This document shows, one piece after another, positions 46,458 to 53,960 of a DNA stretch of 64,000 bases. Source of the stretch: Chlorobiota bacterium (GTDB taxonomy: Bacteria; Bacteroidota; Ignavibacteria; OLB7). Location of the stretch: the NCBI GenBank assembly GCA_028287785.1, contig JAQBOZ010000022.1, positions 1 through 64,000 of the forward strand, written 5' to 3'. Position 1 is the stretch's first letter. Every line of letters begins with the position of its first letter. Position numbers and translations under genes: made by a program. The notes beneath the pieces are model-generated. The model ran no database searches and was not told the DNA's origin. It worked only from the letters and a program-made list of their open reading frames with translations.

Positions 46458-47168
46458 TCAGATGAGAGGTGGAGCGGTGAGAAAGATTCGGGTCAGCGCC
46501 TTTCTCCGCGATGCATGCACAGGCGGCGATGACGGAAGCGCGCGCGACGAGCCATCGGCATGGCCGCCGAAGAGGAGACAGAGCGCGCGATGGGCCCGAA
46601 GATCATTCCATGAATCGAAATCGGGGCGGACCACCACAAGCCTGTCGGCGCCGGGCATCTCCAGAAGCGACGCGAAGAGCCGTGGTGTACACCAGGGAAG
46701 GCGCAGGAAGGAGGGGATATCGAGGGCTTCGGCGCGCGCGGCGATCAGAAAGGCGCCGCCATCGCTGGCGGGGGCCGCAACCACCCCGGCCCCGGCCCGC
46801 AGCCGATCGAATGCCGACAGGATATCCTGCGGCGTGATGGTGGGGCAGTCGTTGCCGATGACGACGATATCGCCATAGCCGAGCGCCGCGGTATCGGTGA
46901 TGGCATTGGCGATCCGCTCGCCGAAACCGAAGCCGTGCTGCGGCAGAAAATGCGCCGCGCCATCGGGAGTGCTTCCGCCAACCACCACCAGATCGGTATC
47001 GCCACCGAACAGCCCACGCAGACGGGCCACGATGCGACGATTGAGCGCGGCATATCCTTCGGCACGATATCGCCTCGGAAGCGGCTTTACCAGCGCTTCG
47101 CTCCGCTCATTACGCACGAAGAGAACCACCGCGCGCCGCGGCTGTATGGAGGTTGATGTGTAGATCAC
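46458..47168 (-). CDS. DUF2064 / TIGR04282-type transferase
   Basis: 236 residues from a GTG at 47168; the frame can also start at a TTG at 47204, and no ATG is available. RAVVLFVRNERSEALVKPLP opens the nucleotide-sugar-transferase-like fold. PQHGFGFGERIANAITDTAALGYGDIVVIGNDCPTIT holds the family's 'GdlGeRm' and 'iG.DcP.l' motifs, the latter probably binding metal and nucleotide. Proteins of this kind are catalogued as 'rSAM/selenodomain-associated transferase 1' and often lie near radical SAM genes. Here one is on the same strand about 7 kb upstream of the radical SAM gene, with the TonB receptor between. The exact reaction is unknown. Confidence 0.75.
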   Translation of the reverse strand: MIYTSTSIQPRRAVVLFVRNERSEALVKPLPRRYRAEGYAALNRRIVARLRGLFGGDTDLVVVGGSTPDGAAHFLPQHGFGFGERIANAITDTAALGYGDIVVIGNDCPTITPQDILSAFDRLRAGAGVVAAPASDGGAFLIAARAEALDIPSFLRLPWCTPRLFASLLEMPGADRLVVVRPDFDSWNDLRAHRALCLLFGGHADGSSRALPSSPPVHASRRKALTRIFLTAPPLI

Positions 47169-47243
47169 ATGGGTTGCACTCTGTGGGAGATGGCGAATAT
47201 ACAATCTTTGTTCACATCTGGAATTCCGGCCATCCCTTCGGCG

Positions 47244-47482
47244 GTGACTCAGGTTGAATCCAGCCCGCGCGCGCCCGAACGATCATCGATCCCTTCTTCA
47301 TTCTTCAAGCTCCGTCAGGAGCGCGCCGGTTGTAGCAATGACACTCCCATTTTCCGCGCAAGCTCCATCGGAGCGAACCATTCCGCCGGCCTGCGAGGAT
47401 GGTTCGCTCCGATGGAGCTTGGAATCAAGGAAGGCGTGGCGATGCTACAGCCGGTACGCCCCGATGGGGCTGTCAAGGCAGA
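47244..47482. repeat. Repeat family 2, double inverted unit upstream of prfC
   Basis: A unit beginning GTGACTCAGGTTGAATCCA and ending CAAGCTCCATCGGAGCGAAC (47244-47381) is followed, after 17 bases, by an inverted partner. The arms CAAGCTCCATCGGAGCGAAC+CAT (47359-47381) and its perfect reverse complement (47399-47421) make a 23-bp stem. The outer parts also match in inverted form (CCGGTTGTAGCA and TGCTACAGCCGG). It contains small internal GCTCC/GGAGC hairpins. A second copy lies at 50858-51001 in reverse. Confidence 0.85.
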
Positions 47483-47618
47483 TGCCGGATATGACACTGA
47501 GCATCATCCACAGCATCCCAAACTGAACCACCTCCAAAACATTCATTTACCCCGCACATTCCCCCGGCTCCCCTATCTTTGCTGACTTGTGTCTCATGCT
47601 CAGATATTTCTTCGTCGT

Positions 47619-49217
47619 ATGGATTCCGAACTTCAACACCAGATAGCCCGCCGCCGGACCTTCGCGATCATCTCGCACCCGGATGCCGGAAAGACCACGC
47701 TCACCGAAAAACTCCTCCTGTACGGCGGAGCGCTCCGGCTGGCCGGTTCCGTCACCGCGCGCCGCAACCAGCGCCGCGCCACGTCCGACTGGATGGAGCT
47801 GGAACAGCAGCGCGGCATCTCCGTGACCTCCACGGTGCTCCAGTTCGAGTTTCTCGATCATACGATCAACCTGCTGGATACGCCGGGGCACGAGGATTTC
47901 TCCGAGGATACCTACCGGACGCTCACCGCCGCCGACAGCGCGGTGATGCTGATCGACTCGGCGAAGGGAATCGAGCCGCAGACCCGCAAGCTCTTCGAGG
48001 TCTGCCGCCTCCGCCGCATCCCGATCTTCACCTTCATCAACAAGATGGACCGCCCCGGCCGCGAGCCGATCGATCTGATCGACGAGCTGGAAAGCGAGTT
48101 CGGCATCGCCCCCTATCCGGTGAACTGGCCGATCGGCACCGGCATGTACTTCTCCGGCGTCTACGACCGGCTGCTGCATCAGGCGCATCTCTACCAGCGA
48201 ACCGAGCATGGCGCCTACCGCGCGCCGGTGGAGCTGACCGACCTGAATGACCCGAAGCTGGAGGCGCTGATAGGCCAGCGCGAGCTGAAATCGCTTCGCG
48301 ATGATCTGGAGCTGCTGGAAGGGGCAGGCGTGGAGTTCGATCACGACAGATTTCTCACCGGCGAGATCTCCCCGACGTTCTTCGGCAGCGCCGTCAACAA
48401 CTTCGGCGTCGATCTCTTCCTCAGCCGCTTCGTCAACTACGCTCCCCCCCCCGGCCCGCACAACACCGACAAGGGGGAACTGCCGGCCGATGATGAGACG
48501 TTTACCGGCTTCGTCTTCAAGATTCAGGCGAACATGGACCGTCAGCACCGGGACCGCGTGGCGTTTCTCCGCGTCTGCTCCGGCCGGTTCGAAAAGGATA
48601 TGGCCGTCACCAACATCCGGAGCGGCAAGCAGGTGCGGCTGAGCCGTCCGCACAAGATGTTCGCGCAGGAGCGGGAGACGGTGGAGGAGGCCTACCCCGG
48701 CGATATCATCGGGCTGATGAACCCCGGCGTCTTCGCCATCGGCGATACGGTGACGGCCGGCAGGAAGATCGTGTTCGACCCCATCCCCCACTTCTCGCCC
48801 GAGCGTTTCGCGTCGGTGCGGACGGGATCGCCGGCGAAACGGAAATCGCTCAACAAGGGGCTGGATCAGCTTCGCGAGGAGGGAGCCATCCAGGTGATGT
48901 GGTCCCCCAACAGCACCGATCCGATTCTCGCGGCGGTCGGCCAGCTCCAGTTCGACGTGGTGAAATTCCGCCTGGAATCGGAGTACAATGTGGATGTTAT
49001 CCTTGCGCCGCTCCCCTACGTTGCCGCGCGCTGGCTTACCGGCGCGCCGGAGGATCTGGAGACTGTGGTCCTCTACAGCGGCACGCAGGTGGTGAAGGAC
49101 AGCGACGGGCATCCGGTGATGCTCTTCCAGAGCGAATGGCATATCAACGCCGCGATGGAGAAGAACAAGAAGCTGACGTTCAGCCCCGTGGCGCGCGGCG
49201 AGGCGATCATGGTCTGA
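47619..49217 (+). CDS. prfC: Peptide chain release factor 3
   Basis: 532 residues from the ATG at 47619, close to the usual 529. RF3 is a translational GTPase that recycles RF1/RF2 from the ribosome after termination. The start choice puts HQIARRRTFAIISHPDAGKT at the N-terminus, as in known PrfC. G1 is SHPDAGKTTLTEKLL, the switch region RATSDWMELEQQRGISVTS, G3 DTPGHEDFSEDTYRTL and G4 NKMDRPGRE. The RF3-specific C-terminal domain starts with LRVCSGRFEKDMAV and includes QLQFDVVKFRLESEYNVD. No operon partner is evident; the LOG-family gene follows 50 bases later on the same strand and may be co-transcribed. Confidence 0.96.
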   Translation: MDSELQHQIARRRTFAIISHPDAGKTTLTEKLLLYGGALRLAGSVTARRNQRRATSDWMELEQQRGISVTSTVLQFEFLDHTINLLDTPGHEDFSEDTYRTLTAADSAVMLIDSAKGIEPQTRKLFEVCRLRRIPIFTFINKMDRPGREPIDLIDELESEFGIAPYPVNWPIGTGMYFSGVYDRLLHQAHLYQRTEHGAYRAPVELTDLNDPKLEALIGQRELKSLRDDLELLEGAGVEFDHDRFLTGEISPTFFGSAVNNFGVDLFLSRFVNYAPPPGPHNTDKGELPADDETFTGFVFKIQANMDRQHRDRVAFLRVCSGRFEKDMAVTNIRSGKQVRLSRPHKMFAQERETVEEAYPGDIIGLMNPGVFAIGDTVTAGRKIVFDPIPHFSPERFASVRTGSPAKRKSLNKGLDQLREEGAIQVMWSPNSTDPILAAVGQLQFDVVKFRLESEYNVDVILAPLPYVAARWLTGAPEDLETVVLYSGTQVVKDSDGHPVMLFQSEWHINAAMEKNKKLTFSPVARGEAIMV

Positions 49218-49267
49218 TGATCCCTCCGGCGCCGGGATATTTCCAATAACGTTCGGGCACCCGTACC

Positions 49268-49849
49268 ATGAAACGCATCTGTCTTTTCTGCGGATCGAGC
49301 AGCGGTCGCGACCCGGCCTGTCTGGAAGGGGCGCGAAGCATGGCGCGCGCGATCGTCGGGCGCGGGATGGGAATTGTCTACGGCGGCGGAAATGTCGGGA
49401 TGATGGGGGCCGCGGCCGACGCGGCGCTCGATGCCGGAGGCGAGGTGATCGGCGTGATACCGGAATCGCTGCTGGCGCTGGAAGTCGGGCACGCGGGGCT
49501 TACGGAACTGCGCGTGGTTGCAACCATGCACGAGCGAAAGAGGATGATGGCCGATCTCTCCGGCGCGTTTATCGCAATGCCGGGCGGGTTCGGAACGATG
49601 GAGGAATTATTTGAGGTGCTGACCTGGGCGCAGCTTGGCATCCACGGAAAGCCGTGCGCGCTGCTGAATATCGCGGGATATTACGACCGGCTGATAGCCC
49701 TCTGCGATTCCTTCGTGGAGGAAGGGTTCTCAAAACCTGAACACCGCGCCCTGCTGATGACGGAGACCGACCCTGAAACGCTGCTTGACCGTATCGCCGC
49801 GTATACCCCGCCGCCGCTGGCTCGCTGGATCACCGACGACGAGACATAA
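49268..49849 (+). CDS. LOG-family protein (cytokinin riboside 5'-monophosphate phosphoribohydrolase-like)
   Basis: 193 residues, the standard length. The motifs FCGSSSGRDPACLEGAR (N-terminus), GIVYGGGNVGMMGAAAD and PGGFGTMEELFEVLTWAQ identify the LOG (TIGR00730) Rossmann-like family; the last is its PGGxGTxxE signature with catalytic Arg/Glu nearby (HERKRMM). Known members hydrolyse nucleoside 5'-monophosphates to base and ribose 5-phosphate. In bacteria they are often nucleotide-salvage enzymes. It acts in the cytosol. It follows prfC by 50 bases. Confidence 0.93.
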   Translation: MKRICLFCGSSSGRDPACLEGARSMARAIVGRGMGIVYGGGNVGMMGAAADAALDAGGEVIGVIPESLLALEVGHAGLTELRVVATMHERKRMMADLSGAFIAMPGGFGTMEELFEVLTWAQLGIHGKPCALLNIAGYYDRLIALCDSFVEEGFSKPEHRALLMTETDPETLLDRIAAYTPPPLARWITDDET

Positions 49850-49866
49850 AGAGCGTCGGGCTGGTG

Positions 49867-49970
49867 AACAACGTCATCTACGGCGTTGGCCTTCACCATC
49901 GCTCGCTGCGGGCATCCCAAAGGACGCCTCAGTCGCTCAGGTTCCGCCGCCCTGCATCTGATCGTTATTG
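49867..49970 (-). repeat. Repeat family 3, copy i
   Basis: Read on the minus strand: TAACGATCAGATGCAGGGCG, then GACTGAGGCGTCCTTTGGGA and AAGGCCAACGCCGTAGATGA. The same ordered blocks occur at 56842-56950 and 60862-60975 on the plus strand. Confidence 0.75.
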
Positions 49971-50015
49971 AAGGGATTCGGGACAATCCCAGACAACGTC
50001 ATCCACGGCAATCTT

Positions 50016-50068
50016 CTCAAGCCCCGGAGGGGCGCAATAGCTGGTGCGCGGGGCAACACCCCGCGCAC
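50016..50068 (-). repeat. REP-like repeat family 1, copy d
   Basis: Reverse orientation. GTGCGCGGGG-TGTTG-CCCCGCGCAC hairpin followed by the GCGCCCCTCCGGGGCTTGAG block. It starts 6 bases after the stop of msrA, sense to that gene. Confidence 0.85.
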
Positions 50069-50073
50069 GCTAT

Positions 50074-50640
50074 TTATTTCTTCAACCGATCGAAATGCGC
50101 CTTGCGGAGTTTTGAGAGCTTCGGCGCGATAACCGCCTGGCAATATCCCTGTCCGGAATTACGGCGATAATATTCGCGGTGATATTCCTCGGCCGGATAG
50201 AAATGATCCAGCGGAACCACCTGCGTCACGATGTTCCCACCCCAGATCCCGCGTCCATCCAGATCGGCGATAACCTCCCTGGCAACCCGCTCCTGCTCCG
50301 GCGACTCGAAGAAGATCGCCGAGCGATACTGCGTGCCGATGTCGGCTCCCTGTCGGTTGAGCGTCGTGGGATCGTGAATCGTGAAAAAGACATCGAGCAG
50401 ATCGCGCGCGCCGATAACCGCGGGATCGAACTCCACGCGCACAACTTCAGCGTGGCCGGTGGTGCCGGTGCAGACGGCCTCATACGTCGGGTTCGGTCGC
50501 TCCCCCCCCGCATAACCGGACTCCACACTCACCACGCCCCGAAGCTGCTCGAACGCCGCCTCCAGACACCAGAAGCAACCGCCTCCAAGCGTGATGGATT
50601 CATGTGCACTATCACCGTTCATGGAATTATCGTTATCCAT
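50074..50640 (-). CDS. msrA: Peptide-methionine (S)-S-oxide reductase
   Basis: 188 residues. The catalytic Cys is in GGGCFWCLEAAFEQLRGV (first Cys of the family's GCFWC). Other landmarks are SGYAGG, TGHAEVVRVEFDP, DPTTLNRQGADIGTQYRS and the C-terminal NSGQGYCQAVIAPKL, holding a resolving Cys. The enzyme reduces methionine-S-sulfoxide in proteins and free Met, protecting against oxidative damage. Cytosolic, no signal peptide. It is followed by a REP-like hairpin that may help end or stabilise the transcript. It stands alone on the minus strand. Confidence 0.95.
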   Translation of the reverse strand: MDNDNSMNGDSAHESITLGGGCFWCLEAAFEQLRGVVSVESGYAGGERPNPTYEAVCTGTTGHAEVVRVEFDPAVIGARDLLDVFFTIHDPTTLNRQGADIGTQYRSAIFFESPEQERVAREVIADLDGRGIWGGNIVTQVVPLDHFYPAEEYHREYYRRNSGQGYCQAVIAPKLSKLRKAHFDRLKK

Positions 50641-50857
50641 TGGTAGATTTTATTTGACGATTATTTTCCGACGCCGACGCCCCACATTGCGGGACATCTC
50701 GGGCGCCGAAGCAGAGTATCACAACATAGGGAGGTTGATGCTCGCGGCCAAGCATGGAGAGTAATCGGTAGTGGCTCAGGTTGGGATACGGTTCATGCTG
50801 TTCGGACTCATGGAGGGAATTCGACATCTCTCCTTCCCATTTGGCACGGATGCGGGG

Positions 50858-51001
50858 ATGGTACGCTCCGATGGAGCTTGAGCGGGAGATGGGAGCATCG
50901 TTGCTACAACCGGCGCGCTCCTCTGGAGCTTGAAGAGTGAAGAAGGGATCGCCGATCGATGATTGTTCAGCAGATGGAAGCGTGGATTCAACCTGAGTCA
51001 C
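50858..51001 (-). repeat. Repeat family 2, inverted copy
   Basis: On the minus strand it reads GTGACTCAGGTTGAATCCAC, then ATCCCTTCTTCACTCTTCAA, GGAGCGCGCCGGTTGTAGCA and CAAGCTCCATCGGAGCGTAC, matching 47244-47381 along most of its length. The two copies are inverted about the prfC-LOG-msrA block. The stretch also holds short GCTCC/GGAGC hairpins. Confidence 0.85.
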
Positions 51002-51461
51002 TACCGAGTAATCGGTAGTGGCTCTGGGATGCAGCCTCTGGTCCACGGCGCTTATCCCTGGCAGCGCTCCCTCTCCTTCCGCCACCGATGATCCGCAACA
51101 GATAATCCCCGTCGCAGCCGTAGTAGAATGTCAGGTATCCCCCTTTTCTGTCCGTTCGCAGCGACGCGATCGGCGACTCACGGCGCGCTGAATCGAGCCG
51201 GTAGGCCCGGATGACCTATCGGCCGTCGCTGCTGGTGATCTGATCGACGAAGAATACGCCCGTTGAATCTTCCGTCATTGTCACGTCCGAGAAGAGATCG
51301 TTCTTTTCAGTGGATGCAGATACACGCAGGTTAAGCGCGCCATCGCAGAGCTGCGCATGAAGAGCGGCACCCGGCCAGACGGTGACTGCCAGCAACAATG
51401 CGACGGCGATGGCCGCGATGCGCCGTTCCGGCGCGGATTGATATAGGGGGAGATGTTTCAT
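50995..51461 (-). pseudogene. Small secreted protein gene interrupted by an amber codon
   Basis: The ATG at 51461 opens MKHLPLYQSAPERRIAAIAV, a signal peptide cut near ALHAQ, then a short mature region ending ITSSDGR at TAG (51218-51216). Past the TAG the same frame stays open and reads like protein: VIRAYRLDSARRESPIASLR, then GGYLTFYYGCDGDYLLRIIG, up to a stop inside the repeat near 50995. A TAC/TAT-to-TAG change would explain it. The far end is in repeat sequence, so the original C-terminus is unclear. Function unknown. An intact 81-residue product is also possible. Confidence 0.4.
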
Positions 51462-51542
51462 TGAGGACTGATTCTCGCGGATAAACGGAGACAGCGCACA
51501 TTATACCTGAAGGTAACTGGTTTGCCATATCTCAACCCCTCC

Positions 51543-51585
51543 AAAAAAATCCCCGGATCAGGCTGCATGAGCGCGATCCGGGGAT
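51543..51585 (-). terminator. Terminator after kimA
   Basis: On the minus strand ATCCCCGGATC pairs with GATCCGGGGAT around 15 bases and runs into TTTTTTT. It lies 28 bases after the kimA stop. Confidence 0.88.
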
Positions 51586-51612
51586 ATAAAACGATATCAG
51601 ACCGGCGGGGTA

Positions 51613-53616
51613 TTATTTCCGGAGATGATGCGGCACCGATGTCACCACGATATGCCGCTCGAAGAGCAGACGCCCCTTCAGCATCAGCGCGGTCTGGTTG
51701 TGCAGCAGTTGCTGCCACCAGAGCCGGGTGACAAACTCCGGCAGAACGATCGTCGTGATTGAATCCTCGTGATGCTCCGCCTCGCTCTTGATATAATTCA
51801 GGAGCGGCTCGGTAATCGAACGGTAGGGGGATTCCACCACCTTCAGCGGAATTCCCATCCCCCACGCCTCCCACTGCTTCAGCAGCTCCGCGGTATGCGC
51901 CGGGTTCACGTCGATATAGAGCGCGGAAACCTGCGTTCCCTCGCCGCAGATCGATCTGGCGTAGCGGAGCGCCGGGAGCACGCCGCGATGAACGCCGGAG
52001 ATCGGGACGATTACCCGGTGGTTCAGCTCGCGAAGCTGCCGGACGCCATCCAGCGAAAGCTGCGCGGCCACCAGCCGGTAATGCTTGTTGATGGTGCGGA
52101 ACATCAGCACCACCAGGCCGATCACCAGCACCACCGCCCACGCGCCGTGCGTGAACTTGGTGATGGCGATCACGATCAGCACCACCAGCGTCACCAGCGC
52201 GCCAAGGCCGTTGATGATCATCGAGAGAATCCAGTTGCCGCCGCGATCGCGGTCCAGCGCCGCAATCCGCTCCGACCTGTGCGATGCCTGCCCCGGATCG
52301 TCGGCCACGCTGGTGCGCTGCCGCGCCTCCTCCTCGATAATTCTCTTCTTGGCCTCCCCTTCCTTCCGCTCGCGATACCAGTGGACGACCATGCCGGCCT
52401 GCGAGAGGGTGAACGAGAGAAAGACGCCGAGCGCGTAGAGCGGGAGCATGGATTGCTCGCGACCGCCGAAGATCACCACCAGCACGCCGGCCAGCAGCGC
52501 CAGGACGATAATGCCGTTGGAGAAGACAAAGCGATCGCCCCGGTTGGCGAGCTGGCGCGGAAGAAACCGATCGGCGGCGATCAGGCTTGTCAGGCGCGGA
52601 AAATCCGCGAACGACGTGTTGGCGGCCAGCACCAGGATCGCGGCGGTGGAGGCCTGAATCAGATAGTAGACCACGCCGGTGCCGAACGTGTGGCGGGCCA
52701 TCGACGAGACCAGCGTTTCGGATTCACCGGCCGGATGCGCGTTCAGATAGTATGCGAGAAATCCAGTGCCGAGGATCAGCGTGGTCATGATCACCGCCAT
52801 CCATGTAAGCGTCACCGATGCATTCCTGGACTCCAACGGCTGGAATGCCGGAACGCCGTTGGAGATGGCCTCCACGCCGGTGAGCGCCGTGCATCCGGCG
52901 GCGAACGAGCGCATCAGCAGCCAGAGGAGCGCGCCGCCGGTGAGCATGCCGTTGTTCAGCACCTCCTTCGCGCCATCGAAATGGAGCTTGTCGGGGGGTG
53001 GCGTCGGCATCACCGCGCCGGTAGCTTGAAGGTGGATAAACCCGCCCACCACCAGGATCAGCATCGACGCGATAAAGAGATAGGTCGGGCCGGCGAAGAT
53101 CGCCCCCGCCTCCTTTACGCCGCGAAGGTTGATCCAGGCGATCACCATGATCATAAACAGACAGAGCGCCACGCGATGTTCCCCGAGGAACTCGAATCGA
53201 GTCCCCTGCGTGGCGGAGAGCACTGCCGCAATACCGGCCGAGATCGACACGGCGACCGTAAGGATATAATCCACAAGCAGCGAGGCGCCGGCGATAAGCC
53301 CCGGAAGCGTCCCCAGATTATCCTTCGCCACGATATAGGCCCCTCCTCCCGAGGGATATGCGTGGATGGTCTGCCGATAGGAGAGCGTGAGAATTGCCAG
53401 AAGGACCGCGATGCCGATAACGATCGGGATCAGATATCCGATTGCGAGCGTGCCGGCGGCCAGAAGAACCAGGAGAATTGCTTCGGTGGAGTACGCCACC
53501 GAGGAGAGAGCGTCGGAGGAGAAAACAGCGAGCGCCGTCTTCTTGTCCAGACGCTCGTGGTGCGCCATTGCCGTCGATAAGGGATCGCCGACGAGTAAAC
53601 GCTTGAGCGGTTTCAT
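51613..53616 (-). CDS. kimA: KimA (YdaO)-type potassium importer
   Basis: 667 residues from the ATG at 53616, which gives the KimA opening MKPLKRLLVGDPLSTAMAHH; the upstream extension is unrelated. Twelve transmembrane helices (APC superfamily) lead to a cytoplasmic C-terminal domain. Landmarks matching B. subtilis KimA as I know it: KTALAVFSSDALSSVAYSTE, LSYRQTIHAYPSGGGAYIV, NLGTLPGLIAGASLLVDYIL, CTALTGVEAISNGVPAF and a C-terminus ending VTSVPHHLRK. KimA is a K+/H+ symporter controlled by c-di-AMP in Firmicutes. It brings in potassium across the inner membrane. Regulation here is unknown. Confidence 0.93.
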   Translation of the reverse strand: MKPLKRLLVGDPLSTAMAHHERLDKKTALAVFSSDALSSVAYSTEAILLVLLAAGTLAIGYLIPIVIGIAVLLAILTLSYRQTIHAYPSGGGAYIVAKDNLGTLPGLIAGASLLVDYILTVAVSISAGIAAVLSATQGTRFEFLGEHRVALCLFMIMVIAWINLRGVKEAGAIFAGPTYLFIASMLILVVGGFIHLQATGAVMPTPPPDKLHFDGAKEVLNNGMLTGGALLWLLMRSFAAGCTALTGVEAISNGVPAFQPLESRNASVTLTWMAVIMTTLILGTGFLAYYLNAHPAGESETLVSSMARHTFGTGVVYYLIQASTAAILVLAANTSFADFPRLTSLIAADRFLPRQLANRGDRFVFSNGIIVLALLAGVLVVIFGGREQSMLPLYALGVFLSFTLSQAGMVVHWYRERKEGEAKKRIIEEEARQRTSVADDPGQASHRSERIAALDRDRGGNWILSMIINGLGALVTLVVLIVIAITKFTHGAWAVVLVIGLVVLMFRTINKHYRLVAAQLSLDGVRQLRELNHRVIVPISGVHRGVLPALRYARSICGEGTQVSALYIDVNPAHTAELLKQWEAWGMGIPLKVVESPYRSITEPLLNYIKSEAEHHEDSITTIVLPEFVTRLWWQQLLHNQTALMLKGRLLFERHIVVTSVPHHLRK

Positions 53617-53960
53617 TGTAGATATTTGTTGATTGCAGCACGAAGGCAAACGGATCAGAAGGGCGCGTGGCACGCACGCACCCGCTGATTCCAACCTCCG
53701 CAGCGCGGCGATCTACGAGGATGCAATCGACAGGTTCCGGGGATGGAACGGGATCGTGGCAGCCGTGATGCCGGGACTAGCATTGCAACATAGCTAATCC
53801 CCGGATCATGCAACTGTGATATACGGTTAGGATGTTTTCATAAATATCAGGTGCCGGACGCGACTATCAGGCATCACGCAATTGATGCGGGAGCACGGGG
53901 ATGGCCGGGCTGATGCCGAAACCACCAACGCGGGAGAACGTCACGAGAGCCCCATGCCAA
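53617..53960. other. Leader/intergenic region between kimA and a T9SS gene
   Basis: 344 bases. A hairpin (CCGGGACTAGC and GCTAATCCCCGG, about 53773-53806) and a small GCATCA/TGATGC stem near 53870 are visible, neither with a T-tract. I looked for a c-di-AMP (ydaO) riboswitch upstream of kimA and could not recognise its core. AT-rich sequence lies at 53818-53850. Confidence 0.35.

Noticed and set aside
50633-51085. 150-residue minus-strand ORF
   Set aside because: It is mostly repeat family 2 translated; no conserved protein features.
51216-51218. TAG as pyrrolysine or a recoded sense codon
   Set aside because: No pyl genes or recoding element in the window; other genes here end with TAG normally (for example the gene ending at 62037).
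53617-53960. c-di-AMP (ydaO-type) riboswitch upstream of kimA
   Set aside because: The paired core motifs could not be found by eye; only unrelated hairpins are visible. A covariance-model search would decide.
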